A stretch of 64,000 nt of DNA from Nemania diffusa (Eukaryota; Ascomycota; Sordariomycetes; Xylariales; Xylariaceae), in assembly GCA_038501195.1 (NCBI GenBank), contig JBBPUQ010000003.1, forward strand, positions 4,556,501 to 4,620,500. Reading direction: 5' to 3'. The notes under the pieces were generated by a model. It was not told the DNA's origin, did no database searches, and saw only the letters and a list, made by a program, of their open reading frames with translations. This document shows positions 11,432 through 23,579 of the stretch, in pieces; position 1 is the first letter of the stretch, and each line of letters opens with the position of its first letter. A program made the translations under genes and the position numbers.

Positions 11432-13270
11432 TCATAAGTCAGCGCTCGCCGCAGTACTCGCGTCATTCACAACTTGGGCTTGGTACCTTGGTGTGAATGA
11501 TTCCTCATTTCTGTCTGAGCCTTCAACTGTTCGCTTGACGGCCATGGCAATCATTGCCTGGAGCGTGTAGACTGCATCATTTCCAGCATTGTGATAGTTG
11601 CGTCCGAAAATACCAAGTTCATTGCAAATCGTCGATAGGCCGCGACCATTCGGGCTTCGTTCTACTCGTTGAAACATGTCTTTGGTGTCAATTTCATCGA
11701 CAATCTGCGGAACCAACCAATAGTTATAGCCTATCCCCCTGAGGTATTTCAGATCCTGTTTAATATCATGGCCAACAATGATGACTGGCCTTTGATCTTC
11801 AGACTCCTGGTCGCCGATAATTTTACCCACGACCCTGTTGATATCCTTGATCGGGACCATCTGGGATTTGCTGTTATTCATTAGCATCAGTTCTTAACTC
11901 TATCAAGGTTTTCGCATTACCCAAAATGGAAGGCTTCTGGACAGCCGACAACAAATTCATGATTGACAATGTTGCAGCGCTCCATAATTCTGACATGATG
12001 GGCTTGAACTAGTGAAAAATAGTTCACGCCCCCCTCACCAGGGCATATATCAATGAGGTCTTCGGTGTCTAATACTGCTAGCCCGATTTCAGTGATGACC
12101 CTCGTATCTCTCTCGTATGCCTCCACGTCGACACAAACAAAGCGAACAGATTCTCTGGCCTTGAACGGCGCAGGCTTCGAGACATCCCAATTTGTGGCGA
12201 TCAAGCCTGAATAGGTAGTCCATCAGCTTTGCGTATCTCAATGCCAAGCAAAGATATCAAAACTTACTCTCAGATGACATATGTGAAGACAAATGCGAGA
12301 TAGCCTGACGAAGTCCGAGGTATCGCTGTACACGTTTAAGCATGCGGCCACTATCTTTCTGTCTCTGTATTCTCTTCTTTTTGGTGGCTTCCTTCTTTAG
12401 GCTCTTGCCGGGCTTGAATGAGCTGTAGATCTCGTTCATTTTATCGCAATACATCTGATAGCAAGCAGGAGAAAGGTGGCTAAGATCGTCAGCTGGAAGT
12501 GTATGTCCACGCGCCTTAAGTGCATCGATAGCGCTGGTATTATTCGCTCGTCCGAGAAAACGAGGGCGCGGTGTGTCCCTTTGACCAAAGGTAAGGGAGA
12601 ACTGTTCTCCAGCGCCGCCTCGAGGAATAGCGAGATTTACACCAAGCTGATGACTTGCGGTATGTAGATATTCTTCGAACTGGTTCGTAGAGACGAGCAG
12701 CAATGGATCCTTTGAAGCTGTAGGGTCATGCTGAGAGAAACTGTAGTTCCGAGTAAGTCTTTCTTTCGCCAGTGTGTGAGTAATCCAAGCTTCTGCAACC
12801 TACAAGTCCCAGACACGGTCCTTGAGTAGCGTCTCCCGAAAATAATCTACAACCTGTAGTTGACATGAATATTTAAGACTAGCATATACGCTTTTGGGGG
12901 ACTTGCGTACTTTTCTCCTATTCGCGTTGCCGACGTAAAAATGAGGGTACCTTTTCACGAGCTTGAAAGGTACAAAAGTTGATACTTTCTCGGGCACTTC
13001 ACCGAATGCCAAGCGCAAGGGCTCGAATGAATTGCAGTCTAGAGGAAGAGCTGACGGTAGCGCCGTGGTTGGAATTTCGGCATGCTCCCACTGCTCTGAC
13101 ACTTGTGAGAAAGCTAAGCTGTAGTTGTTAGTTATTTATAAAAAGCAAGAGCAGGACTTGGTTGGCTTGCAAGAATATACGAGCGAGGGTCTTGGGTCTG
13201 TGATCATTGAGATGTGCATCTCTCCATCGCTGTCTTCCGAGTCCCAGTATCGGTGCGTGTCGGACGCCAT
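11432..13270 (-). CDS. Gfd2/YDR514C-like DEDD-fold protein
   Basis: The C-terminal half carries a ribonuclease-H-like (DEDD exonuclease) fold of the Gfd2/YDR514C family: DxE in CVDVEAYERDT, an Asp in VGHDIKQDLKYL, and the last motif in HNAGNDAVYTLQAM. All four acidic positions appear present, so it could be an active 3'-5' exonuclease, but the family's substrate is unclear (yeast Gfd2 was named for a genetic link to the mRNA-export helicase Dbp5). Supported exons are about 13102-12804, 12740-12268, 12206-11921 and 11870-11432; each junction has GT-AG ends and keeps frame. The 5' end is not settled. An ATG at 13270 opens an acidic stretch (DSEDSDGEM) that fits as exon 1, but its natural donor (GTATAT) joins the next exon in frame only through a late AG (before the Trp of WEHAEIP). 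Convergent with PAM18. Confidence 0.8.
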
Positions 13271-14420
13271 TTTATGAGTATAATCCTAATTACGCCTGTT
13301 GGTTTCACTACATGTGATAGCGATGCGTGGTTAACGCGCAGGTATACTGATTAGTGTACTGACTTGGGTGAGAGTAAAGACTGTATATGCCTGTGTGATG
13401 CCCGAAGGAGAAGGATATCGATGTCGGTGACTACCATGTAGGTATTTGCTGACATTCTGGTGCGCAAGGGGAAAGGTTCTTGTCTCCGATAGAAAATGTA
13501 GAAGTGGCTGATAGCTTGTTGGTGACTGCCATACTTCGTCACATCCCCGGTGTTTGTAGGTAGGAAGGAAGGAAGGGATACCTATGTTACAGTCATATGC
13601 AAAATTGCGTGTAACCGGGGAGAATCAACATGTACCGAGGGCACTTGCCTTGATCCACATGATTGAATAGCCATATTTGGCCTCTGGGACACGAAGGAAG
13701 CGACAAACATGTCAGTATATCCATTACGACGGTGAATGGCGAGCCTTAGCGCTGTAGGTTCTCTTTCCTCTCATTAGCTAATATTGAGTTTTTATTCTTC
13801 CAATTACCATGCACTTTTATAATTGTAAATAAGTGAATGCGCAGCATGAGAGCGGGTGTCACGAAGCTTGGGGGTGATACTGGTGGATTATAAACTATCG
13901 CAAGCTAAGTGCAATGATGCTTCTTGATATTCCAACTGCATAGGTAGACTATCATATCATGGAATCGTGTGCACCGAACTGTCTCAGCACCTACTCTACT
14001 AAGAAGAAAGCTCGAGAATGACGCGTGAATGTAGAAGAAAACCGACGATTCATTGCACCTCAATGAACTATTAAACGTTGAGACTGGCAATTACCCTAAC
14101 AATGTGTCTAGAGTGTTGTGGAGATTTTGATAGCTTCTTATACATTTTTATGATTAGATACCTACTCGTAGTTCAAAAATAAGATAACCGGTTTAAAGAC
14201 ATTGAATTTTCAAGTATGTGATGTATTTTAGTCGCTTCGTAATAACTGCTAAGCTAATATATGGAGGCTGCCGGATATGGGAAATAATACGAAGCCATTG
14301 TAAACTGACGGGTTATCAGAAACTCCACGTGTGTCCTGGCTCAGATAACTCGGGGCCATCATGCGATACGCTATCCCGGCACCTCTTCTAGGATCCTCAC
14401 TTAGTTTCCAGTATTGAATT
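13271..14420. other. Intergenic, no gene seen
   Basis: This 1.15 kb stretch has only short, unconvincing open frames on both strands. It should include the promoter of the Gfd2-like gene on its left side. Confidence 0.45.
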
Positions 14421-15150
14421 TCAGGTGTGTACATAGAACTCATGGATCGGTAACATGTTGAATATCCATGGTTCATGGGATTCCCATTTCCTAAGTTCTT
14501 GCAATTCCAAATTTACTTTGATGAGTGCATTAGCGACCTGTCTTGTGAGCCGCTCTGTCAACCAACTAAACATGACCTTCGTATCGTGGCAACGCACGTT
14601 GAGCGCGAGAAAGCAGAACGTTTCGACAAGGAACCCTTCAAGAGCGCAGCCTTCGGGGGTATGTGGCCCAATCTACTGCATTATTTCCGGGCCACTGATA
14701 GAGAGGTTACTTCTTGATATGTATAGCATCATGTCGTTCTGGAATTTAGGGGCTAGTATATAGTCGCCAAACAGCCAGGCCTTGGCCGCCACCGTTGGGT
14801 TCATGCCTTTTGTTTCGGCGATTTCATAGTGCCACGTCGTGAGGCTCCTCAAGTATATCCAATTAGTGAAAATTCCTACGACATCATCGTCGCAATGCTG
14901 AGTTAAATGGAATGTTCGAGTCTGGCCTTCTTTGAAATTGCTATTGAGGGCCATGCGAAAATAGCTGGATAGATGCGCAACTGGCCGCGCGTGTAGCTTA
15001 TGCCGTTTACCTGAGGGTGTCTGTATAATTATCATTTCATCTGACGTGCTTTGGAGTTGATTAGTCACATTTCCCACAACCCTTTTCTAGGTCAAAGACC
15101 ACTTACTGAGGCGGGGGTGTCAAGTTCTCTTTCCGAAAGCGGTTTGCCAT
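14421..15150 (-). pseudogene. BTB/POZ-domain gene interrupted by a stop
   Basis: Exon 1 (15150-15107) starts MANRFRKENLTPPP and joins 15048 across an intron with a GTAAGT donor, an ACTAAT branch and a CAAAG acceptor. Exon 2 reads a fungal BTB domain: IIIQTPSGKRHKLHARPV, LSSYFRMALNSNFKEGQ, and AKAWLFGDYILAPKFQNDMM. At 14675-14673 a TAG stops translation after SGPEIMQ. The same frame then stays open for 83 more codons to TGA at 14421-14423, beginning IGPHTPEGCALEGFLV, which resembles the usual continuation (an aromatic residue, then HTPEGS-like) of this family. I found no plausible intron that would remove the stop. It may be a disabled gene, a gene with a shortened product (about 140 residues), or a sequence error. 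Fungal BTB proteins of this kind have no well-defined role. Confidence 0.6.
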
Positions 15151-16089
15151 AGCGGGCACGGGAAACAGTAAACAATGTAAACGTATAGGTCAAATACTCT
15201 GAGTCGGTAAAGTTAACGGAAGCACAATGTTTTCGGTTTTCCTAAGCAGGAGAGGATATGGCGCAATAGTACACAGGTGGAAGAAGGCTCACTAGATCTG
15301 TAGCACTTTGTTCCTATTTCTAGATTCCGAATGCTAGGCACTGATGGGCGCTTGATGCTTAAGCAATTTTCATCGGTTATGGCAACGTTTGCGGTGGAAA
15401 TTAGGATACCATATAGGAATCGGTAGTTTCTGGCACCTCGAGAGAGAGAAAAAAATGTAAAGCTGGATGCAATATAACGAGGGTAAGAAACATGATAGAT
15501 TCATAGAAATATGTTAGATGCAGGTGGGTGCATGACGGGGGGCAGAACAAGACTTGATTAGGAAAGTGTACTTCTGAAGAATAAGGTTGTTATTGTGTAT
15601 GAAATGTATGATGTAGTAAGAACCAAGGAGCTGCTCTTGCAACCTGCGGTACTCAGACCAACTGGACAGGGACCTAGGGAAGACCGACCGACCGAGTGTA
15701 AAGAATCGCGCACTAAATTGATGGGAAATCGCTAGATCTCTGGGTTTGAGAGCCATGCTATCCTGTACCGATAGATACACGATAGAAATTTATGCCGTTA
15801 TGAACAGAGCACAGGGCCAAATAAACTGAGGTCTGAGCTTGTTCGTAGGCGCAGCAACGTAGTCAATTTCCAGCCGTAACAGGATTGCTGACATCGTCCC
15901 CTTCCCCTAGAGCTAAATAGAACATTGTCCTTTTATTCTATTTGAAATCCTATGAGCTATGTTAGTCTAATAGCTTCCGGCCTCTTGACGCAATACTCCC
16001 ACACCCAAGCTATCCGGAGACAACTTCCCATAGATTCAAATGCCTAAACACCTCAATATTGATACATACTACAGCTTGCATCCTAAGTA
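15151..16089. other. Intergenic, no gene seen
   Basis: No frame between the BTB gene start and the Ku80 stop has family features. It should contain the BTB promoter and the Ku80 3' UTR. Confidence 0.45.
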
Positions 16090-18542
16090 CTATTTCTTCA
16101 GAAACTAGCAAATTAAAGTTAGCACTACGTGCAAAAAAAAAAGGTATATTAAACGGCATACTCACCCCAGCTGCTTCTTCTGTCGACACCTTAGAATGCT
16201 CAGAAGCGTTGTTATCAATCAAACCTAGTCTGGCGGATTTAATCTTCCACCATAGCTCCCGACGATTGCCATCAAATTCACCTGACAAGAGGCGAGTTTT
16301 AAAATCCCTGATAAAGGAGTTGAACAGGCCCGGGTACTCGTACTCAATCGTTGTGTCTCTTAAGACTCCAATATGTTCAATAGCCCGGTCGTAGTCTTGA
16401 TCACCGAAGCTTTTGGTAACCATATCACGAATAATGGCGCCCATCTGCTTAATAGCATCCTCGATGTCGGCTTGGTCATCGGCAAGGTCGACTTTCTGTT
16501 TAAATTCGGGTATCGCCTTATCAGGACTGATCTTGGCTCGCTTGTTCTCAGGTTGTTTAAGTAGGGCATCAATATCAAGACCAGATATCGGCTTGGGTCT
16601 ATCGCCCTTGTCCTTCTTACCCTTCGCCTTAGGAGGCACTAATCGATTGTTAGTCACCACCGTAAGTATATCTACGCTGCTAGGTTTTCTTACCTCTCTT
16701 AACGCTAGCCTTGTCTATGAGGTCCTCAAGATCTGACCTGACTTTTGCCACTAGATCTTCAGGCGGGATTGCGTATTTAAGAAGAATCGCGGGGGTTGGA
16801 GGAACAGGTTGGTTCGGATAAGTTGCGCGATATCGAACAACTTGATTGATTCGGTGAAGTGGTGGACTAAAGAGATCGTCGACTGGAGCGTACTCCATTG
16901 TATGATTACTGATAAAGGTTAACTCTACCTGCGCGGGGCTATAGAAATAATGGACCTACCCTTCGTCGTCCTTTTCCCAAGAAGATATATCCATGGCATC
17001 TACGTAGTCGTCCATGGCCTCCTGCAGCTCGTGGGAGGGGAGATTTCGATGATTTTCGGTAATCGTATTCCCTTGGACGGTGATAACCTTGCCGAGAGGC
17101 GGAAACGGATAACTCCTGACGTCTTCTGCGAATGGAAGAGGTACATCATAGAGACATTCGAAATCAGGCTCGATATGAGGTGCCAATAGAATGAGAGCAG
17201 GTTCTTTGCCGTCTTTTGTCACGATACGTGCGACGGCATAAGACTCTAGCTCATGGAGCGAGTGAATGAGCGATGATAGTTTTAAGGCTGCTGCGTCGTT
17301 GAACTTTTGGGCTATCGTCATGCATGTCTCGCCCATATTTAAGAAAGACTCGTACTATGGAAGTCAGTATCTAATTCGGCACTTAGGGCTGACTTCGTAC
17401 CTTCTCCTGGTAAATGAAGCCCACAATACTAAAACTCTTTGTTGTCTCGATCTTAGTGATGTTGTAATCTGACTCGCTAATATGCACAGCGGTTCTTCCA
17501 TATTCGTATCCTTTAGCTAATTCGTCGCGATCAACATCTTGTTTCCCACCGGGAGCATTAGGGTCATTGACTCTATATGTGCGAGCGTCTTTCACTGCCG
17601 AGAAGCTTGGTGTAGGCTCTACAGCTTTCATCTCGTTGTCATTAGCAGTGTCTACAGTACCAGAGGGACCGCCATCGGATCCAGTCTTTATGACAACTCT
17701 GCTAGCAGGCGGAACGGTGGCCTTATGTGTCTTAAAGTATCGCTCAACATTGATGCTCATAGCATCCTCGTGTATATTGGGATCACCGAGAGTGAGTAAG
17801 CCGTCGTATGTTTTATACGGCTTAACAGACTTGATTCTTGGAGTCTCGAGCTCAGCGATGGCTTCGGCCATGGTTCCGTACAAACCATCGCATTTCTCCA
17901 CTAGGTCTCTCATAATCTCTTCATTTTGTTCTTTGATGCTCGATTTGTCCTCTTCCTTGATGCCGAATTCAGCATCATCAAAGTCAACACCTCTATATGA
18001 CATTAGCACGTGGTATTATACCGGAAATGCTGGGGAACTGACAATACTGTAAGTTGTATACCGCACTTCTTGATCTTCTCAGATATGTCACCAATGTCAC
18101 TACTGTCTATAGGCGCCTCGCCATCGGTGACTAGGATAATCTTACGAGTATACTTTAGTTTCTTGGTGAACTTCTCGATCATCTCGATGGCTAGGACAAT
18201 AGCAGAGATGGAATCACCAGCCTGTGTATTGCTGGGCTTCACGCGATCGCGCAGAGTCTCGAGACTACGCATGGTCATTGGACCAAGCTCTTGGAGAACT
18301 GATATGTGCTCGTATCCTTCGCAGCCTCCGTCTTGCTCTGCTAATGGGTTGTCGGTCTCATCGGTCCTTACCCCAACGACAGCCACGTTCCACGTCTTCC
18401 GCGAAGCCGCAACAGTTGTAGAAATCTTGTCCCAAACGTAACGCATACTCCAGTCCAGGTCCGACTCACTACGACCACTGTGACAGTCGGCCATCGACAA
18501 CCCCAAATCGAGAATATAGACGGTAGCCTCCTTGTCTGCCAT
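16090..18542 (-). CDS. ku80: Ku80 subunit of the Ku DNA-end-binding complex
   Basis: Ku80 forms a ring with Ku70 on broken DNA ends and starts non-homologous end joining; it also acts at telomeres. Six exons fit: 18542-18043, 17992-17401, 17354-16960, 16908-16694, 16638-16166 and 16104-16090. They total 2190 nt, or 729 residues, typical for filamentous fungi (called mus-52 in Neurospora). The N-terminus is a von Willebrand A-like domain (ATVYILDLGLSM; KIILVTDGEAPID), followed by the Ku core (SFSIVGFIYQEK; PALILLAPHIEPDFECLYDVPLPFAEDVRSYPFPPL, split here for family comparison) and a C-terminal helical region (AIKQMGAIIRDMVTKSFGDQDYDRAIEHI). The last exon is only 15 nt and encodes FLKK-stop, completing EEAAG-FLKK, similar to the short tail of homologues. 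The gene is divergent from the DUF4149 gene. Confidence 0.96.
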
Positions 18543-19148
18543 TGCGGATGGAGGTGCCGGCAGCCACTCCTGTGAGAATTAAGGGTGATTAAAAAGCGTT
18601 CAAATCGCAATACACCATTGATCTTAACTCATAAGAAGGGGGGGGGCAGGCAGGTTTCTTATTTCATGGCCTTGGGTCCTCGTAATTACTGATGCTGTTC
18701 CACCTGGACAGCTGCCTAGAACGCGCATAAGTCGTCGCGATACTAAGAGAGTGCACGAACAAGGCAGACGCGATGGCACGTGACACGTACAGAGTACATG
18801 TAGGTATTAGTTATACGGCGAAGACCATTTGATGAATAAGTGGGTCTAAGCTCACCTGTGACCGGGAGGATGGGTCTTCACTTAAAAGTAGGTACCTACT
18901 CTACCTAGGTATATCTGCTGTACGCATAGGTACAGAATACTACCTAAGTAACTATACGCATCACCATATATGTACATATGTATGGTAACAATATAGCTGT
19001 CACGGTCCCATTCCCGAACCCTTCCGTCGGATCACGCCATTTGGCTTCCCGACCTTGCCGACCTTTACAAAGTCTATGCGTATTTGACAAAGTTTATACA
19101 AAATAAAAGATAAATTGAATTTTTTATAACCTAAACAGCCAGCTCAAA
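18543..19148. promoter_or_regulatory. Divergent promoter region Ku80 / DUF4149 gene
   Basis: About 600 bases lie between two outward start codons. They contain several copies of the palindromic TACCTAGGTA-type motif (18885-18955) seen in many gaps of this window. Confidence 0.45.
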
Positions 19149-19959
19149 ATGCCCGAAGGATCTCTTCTGTTCTCTCCAGCTCCGTACCACGTGCTATCGT
19201 ATGCCACCTCCCATTCTAAACCCAATTTAGACCGGGATGCTAACAACCTGTCAACTTACAGCTATGGCGCACTGTTGGGCACCCAATTCTTTCATGTAAG
19301 TGTAACTAGGTGGTATATGATCGTCCGTTGTTGCGGAAGCATGCTTTGCATCGCCGGTGGTACTATACTAACAACAAGCCAGACTTTCATCAACTCGATA
19401 ACCTCCTTCAAGGTCTTGGAACGGCGGCAATTCGCCATCCTGCAGCGCGCCGTCTTCCCCGCCTATTTCGGGATCCAGACCGTCGCACCCGTCGTACTGG
19501 CTCTTACCTATCCCGGAGGAGCTGGCCGCGTCGCTGCGCTGCCGCAGGGTATCAACGGGGTCCTGCATCCGGCGAATCGTTGGGGCGTGCTGGTGCCGCT
19601 GACTGCGGTGTTCGTGACTGGTTTGGCAAACTGGGTCTACTTCCTGCCCGAGACCAACAAGGTCACGGCGCTGCGAAGACAGCAAGGTATGTGCGCTTGA
19701 ATTAGGCCCTCGATATTGCTGTGATTAAGCCTTGCGTTGGATGTTTGATTGGCTTTCAAATTAGTTGATCGCATGGATGCTGACGGGAATGTGTCCTCCA
19801 GAGATCAAAGATAGTAAAGACAAGACGCCTAAACCAAAGGAGATGAAGGCGCTAAACAAGAAGTTTGGCAAGTTGCATGGCTACTCTTCGCTGTTCAACC
19901 TGGTGACTTTCGTCGCCACGGTGGTTTTTGGCGTACACTTGTCTGCGAGAATTGCGTAG
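19149..19959 (+). CDS. DUF4149 / TMEM205-like membrane protein
   Basis: Three exons, 19149-19295, 19383-19686 and 19802-19959, give 202 residues. The protein has an N-terminal LLGTQFFHTFINSI segment, then hydrophobic stretches around AYFGIQTVAPVVLALTY, WGVLVPLTAVFVTGLANWVYF and LFNLVTFVATVVFGVHL, consistent with four membrane spans. The arrangement GTQ-F-HTF-N-I followed by LPETNKV and LNKKFGKLHGYSSL-N is that of the DUF4149/TMEM205 family. The human member has been linked to drug resistance; the fungal ones are not assigned a function. Introns end ACAAGCCAG and TCCTCCAG and restore the frame at HTF and QQEIKD. Membrane location is inferred from hydrophobicity; its precise compartment is unknown. 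Confidence 0.85.
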
Positions 19960-20298
19960 TATACACAAAATCTTAAAATTTCGTATCGAAATCGAGTATA
20001 TAACAATCGTCTAGGTTACCAAAAGCTATATTGTGCTATCTTAGTAGTGTACGCTTCCAAAGCCCTGAAAAATTATCGCTGTTAACTGATTTGAATCCCG
20101 AGAACATGGTATAATATGGATGCCTTTCAGAAAGACGCCGTTTGCCAAGAATCTCCATATAATATCGATTTTTGTGTATACTTTATCGTCCAGTAAAGGG
20201 CGGCGACGCTGATTCGCTAGTGTATCATCGTAAAGTCGATTTTATCTATAAGCTTGTCATTTTAATAGAGAAGCTGATTCACTCGAGAGGGGAGCTAG
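19960..20298. other. Intergenic, convergent 3' ends
   Basis: A short A+T-rich spacer lies between two converging genes; nothing else is seen. Confidence 0.45.
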
Positions 20299-20694
20299 TC
20301 AAAAGCGACCAACTGAGGCGAGTAGATCTCTCTTCGCTTCTGTAAATTTCCGTGCTCTTGCCTCTGGATCCTCAGCTCGTGGCTGTGTGCTTGGACTGGC
20401 GCTTCGCTGGAGCCATCCCTTGACAGACCAGTATGCGGGTTGCTTTAATAGCTGTTGTGCGATATCAAGGTCTTGTAATGGCTTCGTATATTCGCGGTCC
20501 AAGGGCGATAGTGGGTAGGGAGATGCTGTAGTGCCACTACTGGGTGTTGCAGTAGCGCTTGATATCGTAGGGGCCAGTGTTGATGCTGTCGCGCCTTTGG
20601 GGAAGTAGCTGTTGGATATTTCTGAGGGCTGCATGAGCACTGATCCAGTAGAGCTCTTAACATCGGAGACCATAGAAGTTTCGGAGGTCGACAT
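20299..20694 (-). CDS. Small conserved hypothetical protein
   Basis: A single exon encodes 131 residues. The first 60 are Ser/Thr-rich and probably disordered. The second half looks conserved in style: PLDREYTKPLQDLDIAQQL, then a Trp-rich KQPAYWSVKGWLQR and a charged C-terminus. There is no signal peptide, membrane segment or catalytic motif. I recall similar short uncharacterised proteins in other Sordariomycetes but cannot name a domain. It converges with the DUF4149 gene. Function unknown. Confidence 0.65.
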   Translation of the reverse strand: MSTSETSMVSDVKSSTGSVLMQPSEISNSYFPKGATASTLAPTISSATATPSSGTTASPYPLSPLDREYTKPLQDLDIAQQLLKQPAYWSVKGWLQRSASPSTQPRAEDPEARARKFTEAKRDLLASVGRF

Positions 20695-21508
20695 TGTACC
20701 TAATGCAAGGGAAGCGATCGACGGCTGAGTAGGGTTGGTTGCTAGTTTGTCTGTCTGTATAAGCTTGTTTAATGTAGGGAAACGCTGGATTTTGTTGTAG
20801 TTTTAGAAAAAGCAAAGCAATATTCAAGGTCGGAAAAGGGAAGCACGCAAGAGCATTTAGATAAATACTAGTCTAGGCATGCCTCAAAGGTCCTAGTCCA
20901 CTCCCTAACTACAATATCTACGTACTCTCTATCTGCAGTCTTAGTAGATAGAGTCTAGACTATAAATGAATCGTGACTGATCCAGCGGCAAATATGGGGA
21001 GGTAGTGGGTCGTATTAGCCATTGATTAGTTTGGCTAGTGTCTAAAAATAATGCTGTTGGCTATACACAGTAATGTGAGATGATAATCACTGAGTAATCA
21101 CCTAATAAACTGACTAGTTGTTCGTGACAAGTATGGTGTGGCTTGTCCTGCTGAGACTTATAATGTTTTTATCTCGAACTAGTGACATATTGTTGTGGCA
21201 TCCTGATGGTACTTATGATCGATCTAGGAACGCGGTGTAGATCTAGATTATCTCCCGGCGGCTCCGCACACCGAACATTACTGTATATAAACCCAGGAAC
21301 CGACCCACAGGACCCAGATACCAATGGAGGGGGTCGTGCCACTTATTGCCGTTGCCACTGTCCCTCTACAATAGATAATAATATAATTATTTAAAGCCGT
21401 CCCCTTTCCTAACACCCATTAGCACTATATCTACCTAGTTACGCCAAGATGACATTCAGTGAGACTGACCCCTCCTTGATCTTGTCCATTCTATTCGATA
21501 TATCTCTC
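20695..21508. other. Intergenic, no gene seen
   Basis: About 0.8 kb with only short frames. It holds the promoter of the small hypothetical gene and the 3' UTR of the DUF1295 gene. Confidence 0.45.
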
Positions 21509-22747
21509 TTATTTCTGCTTCGCATTCTCTCGTTTAGCCAGATCGCTCGTTCGAATGATCTTCGGAGTTGCCACCGGTGTCTTGTAGGGCCGAAAGCTTG
21601 GTATAAGGCCACCGGTTTGTTTCTGATAAGCTTTATACTCGGGGTATTTCCCAGCGGTGATCAGCTCAGTAAGCCACGTCGATCCTTGGAACAACATAAT
21701 GAGGAACAAGGAACCCGAGGCCGCCCAGCTATATGAAACATTGCCGGCGTAACAGCTCCATTGATATAGAAGGAACCAAATAGTTTGCTCTGCTGTGAAG
21801 TTCGGATGCCTGCAGTATGCCCAAAGACCCGATGTGATGAAGCCCCGGTTTAGGTCCTCTTGAGTATACCCGCAATCCCGCGGGATCTTGGCTGTCTTTT
21901 GATAATTTCTCTTAGCAGTTTGATAGTCTATAACCGTGTCAGTACCACCATCCTCCCCCTGAAATTGAATGGCTGAGGTGACGCACCCCATTGTTGCTGG
22001 TCGCTAAACCATTCCGATACGACGAGAGCTAGTTCGATGCTAGCAAATAGCAAATCGGCTGTCCCGACTTTCGGTTCAATATTTGAAGCTAGCAAAACAA
22101 TATATGTCGGTGCAGCAAGGAGAAAAAGTAATATGCTCTGTATGAAAGAGATGAAGGTTGCGTTGAAAATAAAAAATATCACTGGGTGACATTGACCTCG
22201 AATAATTTCCCTTTTAGAATATTAGATACTGCGGGGAAGGGATGGGTAACCGAGGGCACGAACCATCTATAATCTTCGGAACCAATCTCATAGCCGCCCT
22301 TGCGCCAGTAGTTGAAAGTCAACCGAGCCTTTAGAAAATTAGATTTGGGTAGTAAATACATTTGCGAGCCAGATACGGCAGACATACACTCCAGATGACG
22401 CTCCAGAACAGAATCAGGTCTACCCTCTGGCTGGGTAAGTTATTAAGATGCATCCAGGCAGAAAAATGGGCATTGTAGAAAGCAGGGAGCAAGCTCCAAA
22501 ACCGATCTACTTGAGAGTAGTTACGATTGGCCTCGGAGGCAATCCAGAAGAGGCCACCAAGGAACAAGGAAAACGCAAAGCCTGAGATGAGGGGATTGGT
22601 ATTCGCGTAAAGGTTGAGCAAGGACTCGCCGTTGGTCACAGTGGTAAGGACATTGGAAGGGAGTTCGTAGAGTTGGGACAGAAACGGCTCGATGACTATA
22701 GAATAGTCGGCGCAGTCTCCCAGAGACTTGATGGTCGGGAGAGCCAT
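21509..22747 (-). CDS. DUF1295 (steroid-reductase-like) membrane protein
   Basis: Four exons, 22747-22388, 22328-22264, 22210-21987 and 21927-21509, give 355 residues. The protein is polytopic: FAFSLFLGGLFWIASEANRN, LILFWSVIWS, FFIFNATFISFIQSILLFLL, and later spans. Family signatures are VDRFWSLLPAFYNAH, NYWRKGGYEIGSEDYRWEII, FSDQQQW, and the C-terminal SGLWAYCRHPNFTAEQTIWFL with the CRHPN motif of the 5-alpha-reductase/isoprenylcysteine methyltransferase superfamily. The biochemical activity of fungal DUF1295 proteins is not established; an NAD(P)H-linked lipid reductase is a family-based guess. What looks like a frameshift near 22180 is resolved by an intron with donor GTTCGT, restoring YRW-EIIRGQ. 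The gene is divergent from TOP3. Confidence 0.88.
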
Positions 22748-23579
22748 TTTGAGTTCTAGTTGTCAAGCTTGTAGGTTAGGTGAGGAAACCAACTGCAACG
22801 CCTCAGCTGAGGACGACTGTGTAGGTACCTACCTAATGTAAGCTCAAGCAAAAAAAGGGACGTCATGCGGGGCGGCCGTCATCCTGTCATACAGTTGACG
22901 GGCGAATGCCATGCACAGACCATGTCATGATTGCAACTACCTACAGTGCTTGGGGTATTCTAGGTACCTACCTATGTACGCTAAGGAAATTGATTAGCGC
23001 AGGGATTCGCGACTGGTTAGGTAGGTATGCAGAAGACCTATTCGGGTGTAGGTAGGCGCGTTTTTGTGCACGATAGATTTCAGAAGTTTTAATCAAGTGA
23101 GGAAACCTAAATAATCCGAATGCCTACCTTAGGTGTCCTCTTACTGCCAGACTCTTTCCACGGATCCTAGGACCTATATAGTACTAAGTTGCACTGACGG
23201 TATTCACTACGTAGATCCTCATCACTTGAATGTCGAGTAGTGTCGGTTTTAAAGTTTTCCTCGGCTTGCTTGATCAGTTGAGCCATGAAGAGAATGCTGC
23301 ACAGCCTTCTTTAATTAGTACCACGTACGACTCCACGTCTAAACCCACGGGTCTTTCTGCTTAGGTAGCATCCTCACGACTGGGTGTTAGCTACAGCAGA
23401 GAGCAGCAGATAGCAGCAGGGCGCTGGCTGGATCCTGCTTTGTCTTTTCGCTTCCCACTCTCCAGCCCCCCTTAGGCTAATCGATGATTTACTTGTTTCG
23501 TCCTCGATGCCATATTTCAAGGGTTCGACTAGTCGCCTCAGTTAGCGTCCCAAGTACGCTGTCGCGATTCAACTCTATC
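22748..23579. promoter_or_regulatory. Divergent promoter region DUF1295 / TOP3
   Basis: These 832 bases lie between outward start codons, with several TAGGTACCTACC-type motifs (22824-22838, 22961-22978). Confidence 0.45.

Noticed and set aside
22179..22385. Apparent frameshift in the DUF1295 gene
   Set aside because: An intron from GTTCGT (22263) to AAAAG (22211) restores YRW-EIIRGQ and a normal protein.
23484..23579. Earlier in-frame ATG for TOP3
   Set aside because: It would add 32 residues before the conserved MKVLCVAEKPS start, with no targeting signal I trust; a mitochondrial-form leader is possible but unsupported.
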